A program made the translations under genes and the position numbers. Below are positions 35,104 through 47,370 of a stretch of DNA of 64,000 nt, one piece after another; the stretch's first letter is position 1; every line of letters starts with the position of its first letter. The notes under the pieces were generated by a model that had not been told where the DNA came from, did not search any database, and was given only the letters and a program-made list of their open reading frames with translations. This stretch comes from Eustoma russellianum (taxonomy: Eukaryota > Streptophyta > Magnoliopsida > Gentianales > Gentianaceae): positions 36,385,425 to 36,449,424 of the forward strand of contig AP025040.1 in the NCBI GenBank assembly GCA_036186865.1, in the 5' to 3' direction.

Positions 35104-35301
35104 TATGCTCTAGATCCATGGCGGAATCGTAATATTAAACATTGATTTTAGATGTAAGAAATGATCTTACATAGAATAAAAACCTTAGATAAATCGAAAT
35201 AGAACGGAATAGGGTGTATGCACACATAGGAATAAAAGCATTATACTTAAGAGTTTTCATTATCTGTGACTGAATTTGACTAACCTTTTTGTCTACAATA
35301 G

Positions 35302-36390
35302 GATGCCTCCTCGTCCATGTGGTCGCCCTTCGAGAGATAGGTGTGATGAGGTGCCACCGCACCTGCACCACAGCATGTGCCACCATTGCCGGTGCCTGCT
35401 CAAGGAGGTTTTCTACAGGCTTTGATGGATGCTATGATACAGATTGTGCAGGCTATGGGACAGAACCAGCCAGCACCCAACACAGGCTGCACATCCTCCT
35501 CTAAAGCAGCAGCACGATACCCGTTTTTACTATGGTGAGATGAGGAGGCATGGGTTCTGACATTTGCAGGGAGATCTGACCCTGATGAGGTTGAGAGATG
35601 GAAGGATGAGATCGAGAATAATTTTGAGCTGATCCAGGTGCCAGACGAGATGAAGGCATGAGTGGTTCGCCCGTTCCTCATTGGAGAGGCGAACTAGTGG
35701 TGAAAGATGAATTTGCAAAGTTTGCCACAACTGACTGGAATGAGCACGATTTTGAAAGGAGTTTCGCAAGTTTAATATTCCGCCATCAGTCACCCTGGAG
35801 AAGATTGGGTCATTTGAGACTTTGAGACAGGAGACATGCATGACCGTGGTAGAGTATGCCAATCAGTTCACGACGTTGGAGAGGTATGTGCCATCTATTA
35901 TGACAGAAGAACCACTTAAGATAATAAAGTTCGGGAGAGGGCTGAATCCTCGCATTCGAGTAGAGTGAGACTTGCTGCGGCAGGATGAGAAGGCTTAGGG
36001 TAAGAGGCCTAGAGATGCTGGACGTGGCCTATCCAGGAGAGGGACCAAAGCCCCAAGGAGGAGTTCTCTCCGATCAGATCAGAGGCCCCAACGTCAGTCA
36101 CAGAATCAGACCGGACAGACGCCAGCGATTCCCTTCTATTCCACATGTGAGAGGCGTCATACAGGGGAGCTGGAGAAAGAGAGGGGACTGTTTCAATTGC
36201 GTCCAGACGGGACACATTTTTCGTGATCGCTCGAACCTGAGGAGGATGACTCAAAGAGATGCACCGCAGCAGCGGAACAGGCCGAGGGCCAACACAAGGG
36301 TGCACGTTATAGTAGATGATGAGGCACAGGATGCGCCGGACGTTGTGACAGGTATTTCTAAAGTGTACATTTTAAATGATTCTATAAATA
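35302..36390 (+). pseudogene. Gypsy C2 gag, heavily broken
   Basis: A start-like MPPRPCGRPSRD is at 35302. The capsid-like domain is readable at about 35770-35970 (PPSVTLEKIGSFETLRQETCMTV, VEYANQFTTLERYVP, IKFGRGLNPRIR). A degenerate zinc knuckle, CFNCVQTGHIFRDRS, at about 36191-36235 has lost its last cysteine. Multiple frameshifts and stops interrupt it. The domain order and LTR/PBS context identify a chromovirus-type gypsy gag, of the Tekay/Del style given the protease-RT sequence that follows. Confidence 0.75.
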
Positions 36391-36780
36391 TGATTACTTG
36401 AACCTTGCATATAAATACAAAATTGTCTCAGGTGAGATATTAGTACATAGTATCCCAACTAATGTACTGTATGATAGTGGCGCTAGCCACTTGTTTGTGT
36501 TCAAAAGGTTCACCAAGAACCTTGACACTTGCCCGGTATGGCTGGAGATGCCCTACCAAGTCCAGGCCACGGGTGATCACGTCATCATTTCTCATCATCT
36601 GTACTAGAATTGCGAGATCGAGATGGAGGGGCAGTTGCTCACTGCCAATCTGATTCCGATACAGATTGGGGACTGATCTTATCTTAGGCATGGATTGGAT
36701 GTACAAGAATCATGCGCAGATAAATTGTCAAGAAAAGCATGCAGTTATCAGGGATCTAACTCGATAGTAGGTTACCTATC
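36391..36780 (+). pseudogene. Gypsy C2 protease, broken
   Basis: Reading VSGEILVHSIPTNVLYDSGA followed by SHLFV shows the aspartic protease DSGA motif at about 36471-36482. The MEGQLLTANLIPI and LGMDWM-like LRHGLDV segments typical of the linker before RT follow. Stops at several points, including after SHHLY, exclude a product. Confidence 0.78.
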
Positions 36781-36929
36781 AGTGTGACAAGAAGCTGGAG
36801 AATGTTCTGAGGAATGTATAATTTGATCGCTACACAAGCACACCGAGCTCTGAGGAAGGGTGATATGGGATTCTCGGTATATGCGATGAGCGCTGAGCAT
36901 GAGACAACATCGATTGATGATGTACCCAT

Positions 36930-37181
36930 GGTTCAATAATTTTCATATGTATTCCCAGATGTTTTGCCAGGCCTACCCCTAGACCAAGAAGTGGAGTTTG
37001 AGATAAATGTTATTCCAGGGACATAACCTATTTCGAAAGCGCCGTATCGGATGGCGCCCGCTGAGCTAAAAGATTAAAAGGTGTAGTTGCATTGATCGAT
37101 AAGAAATTTATACGGCCCAGTGTTTCTCTGTGGGTAGCCCTAGTCCTATTTGTAACGAAGAAAGATAGCAGCATGCGCTTG
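36930..37181 (+). pseudogene. Gypsy C2 RT N-terminus, cut at 37181
   Basis: FSYVFPDVLPGLPLDQEVEF, IPGT.PISKAPYRMAPAELK, IDKKFIRPSVSLW and VLFVTKKDSSMRLC are the Tekay/Del RT entry blocks. The reading is interrupted exactly at MRLC by an LTR terminus in the opposite orientation (37182). The rest of pol is absent. Confidence 0.8.
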
Positions 37182-38190
37182 TGTAGCGGCCCATCCGGGA
37201 CTAGGGTCTCAACACGGTGCGCCCGATGTACAGTGCTACGAGAAGTACAAGGTGTTGATAACATTTATATGCATGTCGATATAAACATGTATCAAAATAG
37301 TGGAAGCATCATAAATAAACAAAGCGTACTCGACATGCAACATACATCTTATCTATATCCGAATGCATCAGAGTAGCATCAGTACAAAAAGAAATGAGTA
37401 CATGGCTAAAATATATAAGTACAAAATATAACAGCTGGACCCACTAAGCTCCTCACAGGTATCAAGATCTCGGGGCTATGCATGATGAGAAAAATAAAGA
37501 GTGAGCGATAATGAATCACTCAGCAAGTATGTATGTCTGGGTTCATCATGTGGATCATGCATGGGAGACGAGGTAAGAAATATAAGTATAAATAATGAAA
37601 TACAACTCAAATGTATTAGCAAATAAAGTAACACATAGTGCAAATAAACATAAGCAACATGTAATCATATAAAGTGCATATAAATAAAGCCTTTATCTAA
37701 ATTCCACAGGAGATCAATATCACTTATGCAATCCTATTTTCTCAATCATGTCTTATGCCAAGTCCCACTTCCTTATGTTTATATCATGCATAATTTTCTA
37801 TTCGTTTAAGTTAATCATGCCGATGGCTAAAGGTGTGTCAATGGGGTTCAGATCTCCTCACCGTTCCTCCCTCACTGCGTGCATCACCATCCTCCCCTGC
37901 TGCCACGTGTTGTGTGGTGGAGAGTGTGGTGACTCACCGCGCAGTGAGGGAATCCCATCCGGTGTCACTGATGGTAACTCGGAGGTTCATGCAATATGAT
38001 TGTGAAAGGCTATAACACGTTTCATTTTTGGTAAAACATTTCAAAACATAACAAGTTCGTATCATTTCCATAACTTTTATATAGAGAAATAGAGATTATG
38101 GTAAATAGAAACATGAAGACCACTTGTTCAATACATGTATATACATTTGTATGTTAATGGGAAATAGGAAAAAGGGCATATATGCATACA
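37182..38190 (-). repeat. C-family LTR in inverse orientation, C4
   Basis: Starts TGTAGCGGCCCATCC, the inverse complement of a C-type terminus (compare 35088 read backwards), with GACTAGGGTCTC, ACGGTGC and AGAAGTACAAGGTGT. No second end, PBS or TSD is evident. The right limit is approximate. Confidence 0.65.
37868..37951. repeat. Inverted repeat within C4
   Basis: TCCCTCACTGCGTG (37868-37881) and CGCGCAGTGAGGGA (37938-37951) pair at 13 of 14 positions around a 56-nt loop. Confidence 0.8.
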
Positions 38191-38205
38191 TTAAAAATGC
38201 AGGGA

Positions 38206-38541
38206 TGTCGACATCCCTTAAAATGCCCTCTGCTGCTGTCTCCATCTTGCAGCCTAAGACACAAAAGTTTTCCTCTATTCTTTGGCTAAAATCGATTGTT
38301 GGGATGGGGCTACAAAGAGCCGTTGAAGGCTCAGAATATGCAGCAGGAAGAACTCCTTCCTGAAACCTTTTTTGTGTATATATATCTTACAGATTGTATC
38401 CTAAAAATTGAGAGAAATCAATGATATTTTTTTATTCTTCTTCTCCCTCGGTGTCAATTTCATTTTTGCTGTTTTTACACTTCCAAACCCGTTAGCTAAG
38501 TGTATTGTTTGTTTTTCTTAAATCCAACATGGTACCAGAGC
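38206..38541 (+). repeat. Possible short copia LTR followed by PBS
   Basis: A TG-start lies in the 16-bp palindrome GGGATGTCGACATCCC (38202-38217). An end CCAACA at 38529 is followed directly by TGGTACCAGAGC, one base from the Met-initiator PBS. TATATATAT at 38378 and AATCAATGATA resemble a U3/R region. No gag is recognisable after it, so this is tentative. Confidence 0.45.
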
Positions 38542-39704
38542 TGATGGATTACCTACAGTGAATGATTCTTCATTCTACCTGTAGCATGTTTCCCAATTGT
38601 TGTACTACCGCTATTCTTCCACTGGTAAAGCGCCTTGTTGCCTCTACTAAGAAGAACAGATGAGTTTGGATTCTCAGTGTTTTTCCTTTCTAAACTTGGT
38701 CTATGTGTTCGATCAATTGTACCCTTGCGCTACCTCTTCAAGAACTTGCAGAACTTTTGGGGGAAATTGAGAGATCTGTGTTGTTCTTGGTCATCTAGGC
38801 TTGCTGCCATCTCGCTTCAATATAAAACGTCTCTGCATGTCCACAAGGGCCATGCGAATGATGAATCTAACCTATATCTTGAAGTTCTGGACCTTTAATC
38901 AAGGGAATTTGGTTTCAACTATTGCAGCTGTTTTCCGATTCCCACAAGGTATATGTAATTGGACCCAATAAGCTTGTCTGCTGTTGCTGCTCATCATCTA
39001 CATTTCCCCCCTCATTTTATGCATAAACCAACACAATTAGGTCTAATCTGTCCCTCTTATGCTCGTATACTCTTGTTTAAGTCTTATTATCACCTTTGTT
39101 GTCTCTATTATGTCCAGTATCTGCTTGATAAAATGTTAATAATGAAACTGATCAGTAAGGTACCTATTCTGCCTAACTTATAAAGGTTGTGGTATCCTTG
39201 GATTATGTGAAATCCATGTGGTCTCTGACCTATACTAATGGTGGTATATGGAAATCTATGCGCTATGGTTATATTCCTCTAAAAAGAAAAACTCGTATAG
39301 AAACAGTTGTCTACAGAGTGTTCGGGGTAACCTGTTCTATGGTATATCACTGTCTGGTGATTGCCTCCTTTGATTTGCTGATCGTTAAGATGGAAGGCTA
39401 TATCTTTTTGTGTGTAATGATTCTGTCAGCTTCACCTCTGTTTTTCTGTTGTGATTATGATATAAATAATGATAAGATTCTAGTCTTTGTTGGTTACTTG
39501 CTGTGGGAAAATTTGGAGCTGTTATAATCATTGTCTGGTGCTCTGTATATTAGAGTCTTACCTCATGATCATATGCTAACTATATGATGATCAATATACT
39601 GAATTTACCAGTCTGAGAAGCTGATAATGTTGAATGGTCAGTATGTAAACTTCACGTCATGACTGGTTCTTGCAGGATACATCGGATATATACTCTAATT
39701 CGTT
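38542..39704. other. Unassigned spacer
   Basis: TA-rich with TTTCTG/CTTGCAG words reminiscent of plant introns, but no coding exon that I can support. It ends at the left TSD of A3. Confidence 0.45.
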
Positions 39705-39709
39705 CACTC

Positions 39710-40888
39710 TGATGAGCCAAATAAAGGCTAGAAAAACGTTCCAAGACTTTGTCTTCTACTCCAAACTGATTTGAACCTCGGCTATGGCAAAGAACATCAC
39801 AATGACACCCCTTGAACTGTAACCGTTTGTTCTTGGCTCAATTTATACTAACACCTCTTCCTCTTTGGCATTCCAACACATCTAAAACCTCATTGAGACC
39901 CTAAGATGCTGTAAACCAAAAATGAAGTAAATACTTAACAAGTTCTAGGCTATGAACTTGAAAGAAACCGTTAGTGGCTTAAGCTTCAACTAGAAAAGTT
40001 GAGAATTCCTTAAAGGAAGTTTTGATTGAAATGTGTTTGATAATCTGGTTGTTTGTACATTCAGGTTCCTAACCTACTTATAACAAACGAAAATTACAAA
40101 GGGTACAAGGTTTAAAATACAAAGTACAAGTCTAAAAAGAACATGCTTGCTTTTGAACAATTTTGGTTCCAAGAAAGCTGGTTTGTTGGCCGTTGCTTCC
40201 ATGCTTGTTTTCAGCATCAATTTTGATTGGATAATACTTTGAGCAGTTTGGTTTGAATTCCCTTTGATTGGTTGCAAGTTTGGCTTTGAATTTTCAAACC
40301 AATTAAGCCTTAATCAGCCGATTCCTTCAAAGGAGTTGATTGGATCAAATTTTGTGCAGCTTGTTTGCTTGTCTCTAACTTGATTTTGATTGGTTTGAAC
40401 ATTTTCAAGACTTCTTCCTATTGGTTAAAGCTTTGAACAGCTTGTCCATCCTTGTTTGCGTGAAGAACAATTCTTGAATTTGACATGAGTGCTTGTCACC
40501 TCCTTGCTTGTAAGCTACTTGCTTATCACCTCCTTGCTTGAACAAAAATTCAGGTTCTAATTGCATTTTCAAGCTAAGTACGTGTACCTGAAAGAAAAGG
40601 CAATAATACAACACAAACTATCCAAAAACAAGGTTAACCAACCAACAATATTAAAAAGAACAACTAAAGATATGTACAACATGCTTTTGATATAACTAGA
40701 TCAAAGCTTGTATCATATAAACCCAATGGACATCATCTCTGCTTGGTTCATCCTCTTCATGCCTATAAAGAAATGATTCAACACAATGTAACAACTTCTT
40801 AGCCATACTCCTTGTTATGGGACCTGTGCGGGGCAGTGAGGTGTCATCATCAGTGTTTGTATCCACAAGGTTAGGCTGTAGCTCATCA
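39710..40888 (-). repeat. 3' LTR of A3 (1179 bp)
   Basis: TGATGAGCC to GCTCATCA, next to the PPT at 40889-40901 (minus AAGTGGGAGGGAA). Confidence 0.92.
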
Positions 40889-41343
40889 TTCCCTCCCACT
40901 TGAGAAGGATTCGTCCTCGAATCTGAATCAATACTAAATGGAGAAAGGTCAGCAACATTAAAAGTTTTAGAGATAGGACCATACCTTTCTTCAGGAAGAT
41001 CGAGAACATAGGCATTATCACCAAGCCGTTTCAACACTTTGAACGGTCCATCGCCTCTTGGCTTCAACTTTGAGTCCCTTTCCTTAGGGAATCTTTCTTT
41101 CCTTAAATGTAACCAAACAAGATCTTCAGGCTCAAATATAACAACTCTACGATTCCTGTTGGCTCTATTGACATACACTTTATTCTTAGCTTCAAGTTGT
41201 GACTTAACCTTTTCATGCAATTCTTTCACAAGTTTTGCTTTTCGTTCACCATCTAAACTAACACGTTCATGAACAGGTATGGGAACAAGATCAAGCGGGG
41301 ACAAAGGGTTAAAGCCATAAACAACTTCAAAAGGAGAATGCAA
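40696..41343 (-). pseudogene. A3 pol: integrase C-terminus and LTR-encoded tail
   Basis: A 215-codon frame: HSPFEVVYGFNPLSPLDL, LVWLHLRKERFP, RGDGPFKVLKRLGDNAYVLDLP, FNVADLSPF, SRTNPSQVGGNDE, then the tail GPITRSMAKKL, SFLYRHEEDEP, DVHWVYMIQALI inside the LTR. Here the Glu codon that is a stop in A2 is intact. A deletion near 41437 and another near 41510 separate it from the integrase core. No chromodomain is found. The first M lies within the integrase domain. Confidence 0.87.
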
Positions 41344-41463
41344 TGTTCCACTATGAACAACTCTATTGTATGCAAACTCAATATAAGCTAAGCAGTCTTC
41401 CCAATTCTTTAAGTTCTTTTGAATGACAACACGTAAAGTTGAGACAAAGTTCTATTAACAACT

Positions 41464-42666
41464 TCATTTTGACCATCGGTTTGTGGGTGAGCAGTTGTAG
41501 AAAATAACAAGTTTACTCCACAAAACAAGCGAGAAATGACTTAGAAACTTTGTATCTCTATCACTAACAATTGTACGTGGCATGCCATGCAATCTAACAA
41601 TCTCCTTAAAGAACAAATCAGCAATATGAATAGCATCATCAACTTTCTTACATGCAATGAAATGTGCCATTTTGGAAAATCTATCAACAACAACAAAGAT
41701 GCTATCTTTACCAGTTTTGGATCGAGGCAATCCCAATACAAAGTCCATAGAAAGATCAGTCCAAGGTGAGCTTGGAACAAATAAGGGAGTGTACAATCCA
41801 TGTGGTTGTGTTCTAGATTTTGCTTGTTTGCAAGTAATACATTGGTCACATACCTTATCAACATGTGCTTTCATATGCGGCCAGAAGAAATGCTCCTTAA
41901 GTGTTTCCAAAGTTTTTAACGAGCCAAAATGACCCATTAAACCTCCTCCATGAGCTTCTTTCATCAACAACTCTCTTAATGAACACATTGGTACACATAA
42001 CTTATGTTCTTTAAACAAATAACCATCATGCAAGTAATATTTAGCAAAAGGTGAATCAATGCATGCTTCATAGATAGAACTAAAGTCATGATCAGAATGA
42101 TACATCTCTTTGATAGACTCAAAACCAAACATGTTATATGAAAGAGTAGTAATCAAAGTATAGCGACGAGATAATGCATCAGCAACAACATTTTCTTTTC
42201 CTTGCTTATACTTGATCACATAAGGGAATTGTTCAATGAATTCAACCCATTTGGCATGTCTTTTGTTCAATTTTCCTTGACCTTTTAGATACTTAAGGCT
42301 TTCATGATCAGTATGAATCACAAATTCCTTAGGTTGCAGATAATGTTGCCAAGTTTGTAAAGAACGGACAAGGGCATACAATTCTTTATCATAGGTTGAA
42401 TAATTTATGGAAGCTCCTTTCAATTTCTCACTAAAGTAGGCAACAGGTTTGTTAATTTGATGCAATACAGCTCCAATGCCAACTCCACTGGCATCACATT
42501 CAACTTCAAACATTTCATCAAAGTTGGGCAATCTCAGGATAGGTGCAGAAGTTAGACGTTTCTTAAGTTCCTCAAAGGCTTGTTGTTGTGATTCTCCCCA
42601 TTCAACACTTACATCTTTCTTGACTAACTCATTCAAGGGTGCAGCTATGGTAGAGAAATCCTTCAC
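41464..42666 (-). pseudogene. A3 pol: RNase H and integrase
   Basis: A 400-codon frame beginning after the nonsense codon near 42691. RNase H: FEVECDASGVGIGAVLHQ, STYDKELYALVRSLQ, VIHTDHESLKYL, VVADALSRRY. Integrase zinc region: EAHGGGLMGHFG, CDQCITCKQAK. Core: MDFVLGLPRSKTGKDSIF, including the ten residues lost in A2, and IVSDRDTKF. The catalytic Glu block (TDGQTEVVNR) is destroyed by small deletions around 41440-41520, and the frame ends in an unrelated tail. Confidence 0.87.
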
Positions 42667-42690
42667 AAAACGTCTATAGAAGCTAGCTAA

Positions 42691-44403
42691 TCAATGAAAA
42701 CTCCTGACATCTCCAGCAGACTTAGGGGTTGGCCACTCAGTTATGGATTTAACTTTCTCTTGGTCCATTTCAATTCCTTCAGCACTAATCACAAATCCTA
42801 AGAATGCAACCTTCTCCAGATAGAAAGAACACTTCTTGAAATTAGCATACAACTTTTCTTTCTGTAGGGTGACAAAAACAGCTCTAAGATGGATCAGATG
42901 TTCACTTAGGGTTTTTGAGTAGATAAGAATGTCATCAAAGTAAACTACTACAAATTTCCCTATGAATTTCCTTAAGACCTCATTCATTAACCTCATGAAA
43001 GTACTAGGGGCGTTGGTTAAACCAAAGGGCATAACTAACCATTCGTACAATCCAAATTTAGTCTTAAAGGCAGTTTTCCATTTATCACCTTCCCTAATTC
43101 TCACTTGGAAATAACCTTGTTTAAGATCTACTTTGCTAAAGCATCTAGACCCATGCAACATATCCAACATGTCATCCAACCTAGGAATAGGGTATCTATA
43201 CTTCACAGTGATCTTATTGATGGCTCTACAATCAGTACACATTCTCCAAGTTCCATCTTTCTTAGGGACAATGATAACAGGAACAGCACAAGGACTCATA
43301 CTCTCTTTTACTTTACCTTGGGTCAATAATTCCTCAACTTGTTTTTGGATTTCCTTAGTTTCCTCTGGATTGGCTATATAGGCAGGTCTGTTTGGTAGAA
43401 CAGCTCCTGGAATGAAATCTATTTGATGCTCAATGCCTCTTAGAGGTGGTAAACCTGGGGGATCTCCTTCAGGAAACAAGCTAGAAAATTCTTGAAGTAA
43501 AGATGCAACTTCACTTGGTAAAGTAGATGGTATTTCAGATGAAGAGAACAGAGTTTCTTTGTAAAGCAAGATATAAACATTTTTGTTTGAATTGATAGCA
43601 TGGAATACCTCGCTTTGAGATGCAAAGAATGCATTTTTCTTTAGAGATGGTTCAGCAGAAACTTTGATTTCTTTCGGTTCAATTTTAAGATGAGAAGTTT
43701 TCAGTTGGTTTTCTTTGATGAAAATCCTTTCCAATTCCTTTTCTTTTGGATCATTATGGCTTTTTAACATTCGTTGTTGATCCTCAAAGACTTTGTGCGG
43801 GGGCAAGGCATTTAATTTGAACAGTTTGTTGTTATGCCTAAAGGAATATCTATTTAGGTAACCATCATATGTAACCTTGTTGTCAAATTGCCACGGTCTA
43901 CCTAATAAGATATGACTTGATTGCATAGGGGCTACATCACATAACACCTCAGCAGAATACCCACCAATTGATAAAGGAACTAGGACTTGCTTTGTTACTT
44001 TAACTTCACCACACTCATTAAGCCACGTAAGTCTATAAGGACGGGAGTGATTATTTAAAGGTAACTCAAGTTTCCTAACAAGTTCAAAACTTGCAACATT
44101 GGTACATGAACCGGAGTCAATGATCAAAGTGCAGACTTTCTTTTTAACCATACAGTGAATGTGGAATATGTTCTCTCTTTGTATTTCAGGTTCTTCAGTT
44201 TTAATTTGGGCACTTAGAACTCGACGGACAACTAAGAACTCTTTTGCTTCACACTCATTAATCTCTTCACTAATCTGTTCTTCTTCCTCACATGTTTGTT
44301 CAATTTCATTGTTTTCTTCATTCTCCTCCAATTCTTCCTCAGAATAATACTCATTAGACTCTTCAAAACAAGATGCGTTTAGGGTTGGGACATTGATTAG
44401 CAA
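42691..44403 (-). pseudogene. A3 pol: protease and reverse transcriptase
   Basis: The longest frame of A3 (570 codons). The first about ten residues are out of frame because of a 2-bp deletion near 44367; true homology starts at EESNEYYSEEE. Protease site DSGS at residues 96-99 within CTLIIDSGSCTNV. Linker with CDVAPMQSSHILLGRPW. RT blocks LPPLRGIEHQIDFIPG, WRMCTDCRAINKIT, FSKVDLKQGYFQVRI, WLVMPFGLTNAP and the catalytic YFDD at about residues 488-491. A nonsense change (GGA to TGA in the FHGLASFY block) ends it at RSFH. Within these limits protease and RT active sites are intact. Confidence 0.9.
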
Positions 44404-44415
44404 AATGACCTTTTC

Positions 44416-45582
44416 CTAAGCATTTAAAACATTGAATATCACGAGTCTTAACATTAGGTGTACCTTCCACCTTGGCTTTGCCTTTATCAGTGATTGGAAG
44501 CTTTGGACGATTTTGGATGTTCTGGGTTGATTTTCCTTGGAATCCACGGCCTTGACCTTGTTGTGAGCAGAAAGGCGTCCGGGCTGTGTTCTAGGAAAAC
44601 TCAAAGGATTAGTCCGAAAAGAAGGGTTAGAAGTTTTTACCTTCAATTGTCTTTCCACTTTCTCAGCAATGTGAACCATAGAAGCCAGATCAGAGTAAGG
44701 TGTAAGTTCCACCTTAAATGCAATCTCTTTGTTCAAACCAGCTAGAAATCTAGCCATTGTGGCTTCCTCAGCTTCTTCTATGTTAGCCCTGGTAAGCAGA
44801 TGTTCTAATTCTTTATAAAATTCATCAATAGATCTATTACCTTGAGAAAGTTGTTGCAATTTCTGGAAAATGCTTCTTTCATAGGAAGGAGATATGAATC
44901 TCTTTCTCATCTCTTGTTTCAGCTCGGACCAAGTAACAACAGGGGGCTGTCTTGTTCTTCTCCAAGTGTTCTTCAATTGTTCCCACCAGAGTAAAGCATA
45001 ATCTACAAATTCAAAAGTTGCATACCGCACTTTGGCCAATTCAGAATAGTTAGTGCAAGAATACATATGATCTACTTTTGTTTCCCATTGCAGATATGTT
45101 TCAGGATCACTTTTCCCTTGGAAGGGGGGTATTGTCAGTTTAGTAGTAATGAACTCTTCTTCAAGATGTTCATCTCTATCAGGCTGACGTTCATCATACC
45201 GTTCTTCCGGATAGTGTTCTTCATTGTACTCAGGGAGATATTCAAATCTCTCCTCAAAAGAAATGTTCCTACGACCACCATTACTACCTCGACCTCTACC
45301 TCTACCTCTAAGTGGTGTGACTTTTCTACGTTCAACATGAGACTCATTACCATAAGAGGTGCCTTCTTGAAAAGGTATACTAGGTTCCTTTTGATCTGAG
45401 GTTGGCTTTTCTACTTTGCTTATCCTTTGTTTGTTATCCTCTATGTCACTTCTCATTAAACCAAACTGATTAACAAGGAAAGTGAGTGTTTCCTGTATAT
45501 TCTCTAGGGTAACAGGGACTGGGGATGGGACAGGAGTAGATGGGGACGGGGATGGTGCAATATCTTTCTGTTGGAGACCCAT
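44416..45582 (-). pseudogene. A3 gag with frameshift
   Basis: 388 codons starting MGLQQKD. Same layout as A2 gag: Pro/Ser-rich N-terminus, RGRGRGRG patch, capsid-like domain (WETKVDHMYSCTNY, LWWEQLKNT, KQEMRKRFISP, LQQLSQGNRS). A 1-bp deletion near 44580 (GCGTCCGGGC versus GCGTCCTGGGC in A2) shifts the frame after PRTQPG. The zinc knuckle is therefore lost from this ORF, although its bases remain near 44380-44430. Confidence 0.88.
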
Positions 45583-47356
45583 GATTCAGAAACAATCTCA
45601 AAAGCCAATTAAAATATTGACAAGATGCAAATACTCTACTTTATGTTGACAATTGTTTAAAACAGCAATTTGGACTTTTTCTCCTAAGGATTCAAGAAAA
45701 TCACAGAAGTCAAATTGTTGTTCTGGCTGAATGAAATCTACGGGGTTGTTTAAGACAATCCCTCGATTTACTTTACAGCATATGCAATTATCAATTGAAG
45801 TAAAGTGAAAGTAAAAGCACACAAACAAAGTGTCAGCAAGGGTTTGCTTTAGAAACTTTCAATATTTCAAAACTATAACACTTTGGTTCTTTTGGGCACT
45901 TTCTTTCTTTTGAGCTTTGCGCAGGAATTTCCCTTTTGCAATGTTCAACTTTGGGCTTTTCCTCACTTTCTTTCTTGTGCAATTCTCTCTTGTCTTGCCT
46001 CTTACTTGTTAACAAATATTGGCTTTTCTCTCGTGTATTTCTCAATCAAGCTTAATTTTCTTTCTTTGGGGGGGTTTGTTTGATTGTTGTGAGACTACTC
46101 CTCGCGGCCTACATGAGTCATTGCTCACGGCCTTCAATTGTACAAGGTTTGTTGTATTTGGAATTTGAAAGTTTCTCGTACACAACACGGCTAAACACTA
46201 TGTAGTGAGAAATCAATTCACAATTACAACAAGTTCAAATTGAATATAATGTAAGGTAAGTTCAGAAATTGATCTAAAACAACAATTGGATAGCTCTTTA
46301 ACAGTGTGGGGCTTAAACAATTCCTAACTTCTAGGATGTATCTAAGTCCAACAAGTTGTTTGAAACAATTGAAATCAACAAAAAGATATAGCTATTAGCA
46401 TTCACCAAGATTTCAAATGAGCTTTAAAGAGTTGTTCTAAACTCACGGTTTGGGCAATTGTCCTTTTTTTCTTTATTTCTGTTTTTGATGCAAATGATCT
46501 AACTAATCTTAAGATAGCTAAATGCAACTTAGTTGTTTCTAAATGCAATTATAAGTGCTGATTACTCTAACAACTAATGGAAATCAGTTTTGATGCAAAC
46601 TAGCTAACTTGTTTTGTTTTGTTTTGTTTTTAAGTTATCTATTCTACTTGTTTTTGTTTTGGTTTTCGTTTGTATGATGCAATCACTTTCTACACTAGAT
46701 GATACTAGATGCAAGTCTTTGTATTCTACTTAACACACGTATATCAACTAGAAACTAGGCAGCAAACATAGTTAACTAAAACTACTTTTTTTTTGTTCTT
46801 AGTTTTCGGTTTCTCTTGTACTAAACTAAACAACCAACTAAACCTTTAAACTATGTTGCAAACTAGTCTAACTAAGCTAAATAAGGCAGCAACTAAAACG
46901 TCTAAAACAGATTGCACACAACTACTAAAAACAGAATTTAATGACTTGATTACAAACTAAACTACCAACTAATCTATTTTTGTGTTCAAAGTTTTCTGTT
47001 TTAAGGACTCAACTAAACTACCATTTAAACTTCTAGATTAGGACCTAATGAACATTGTCTAAGCTAGATTGAACAAAAACAACAAGTTACACACGGTTTT
47101 AATCTAAACTACACAAACGGATTCTAACAACACTTAAGTCTAGTCTAAGTTCTTTTTTGTGGTATTTTCGGTTTTGCTACTTAAAACTAAGTTACCAAAA
47201 TGTTGTAAACTAACTAATAAACACTTTAAAACATAAAGTAACTATCTAAATTAACAGATTCTAAATGGACATAAAAACAGTCTACTACACGGTTTTGGGC
47301 AGCATCATTCATATGCAAGTTTAAACAATGTAAACATGAATAGAAGACTAACCAAA
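45583..47356 (-). other. Leader of A3
   Basis: About 1.77 kb between gag and PBS, collinear with A2's leader (19583-21295) and with 1-660. Rich in ACTAAAC/CAACTA words. No ORF of note. Confidence 0.82.
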
Positions 47357-47368
47357 GCTCTGATACCA
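47357..47368 (-). other. Primer-binding site of A3
   Basis: Minus strand TGGTATCAGAGC, two bases from the LTR; initiator Met-tRNA type. Confidence 0.9.
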
Positions 47369-47370
47369 AT

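Noticed and set aside
38542..39704. Host gene intron or exon suggested by CTTGCAG near 39670
   Set aside because: No coding exon or protein similarity could be seen on either strand.
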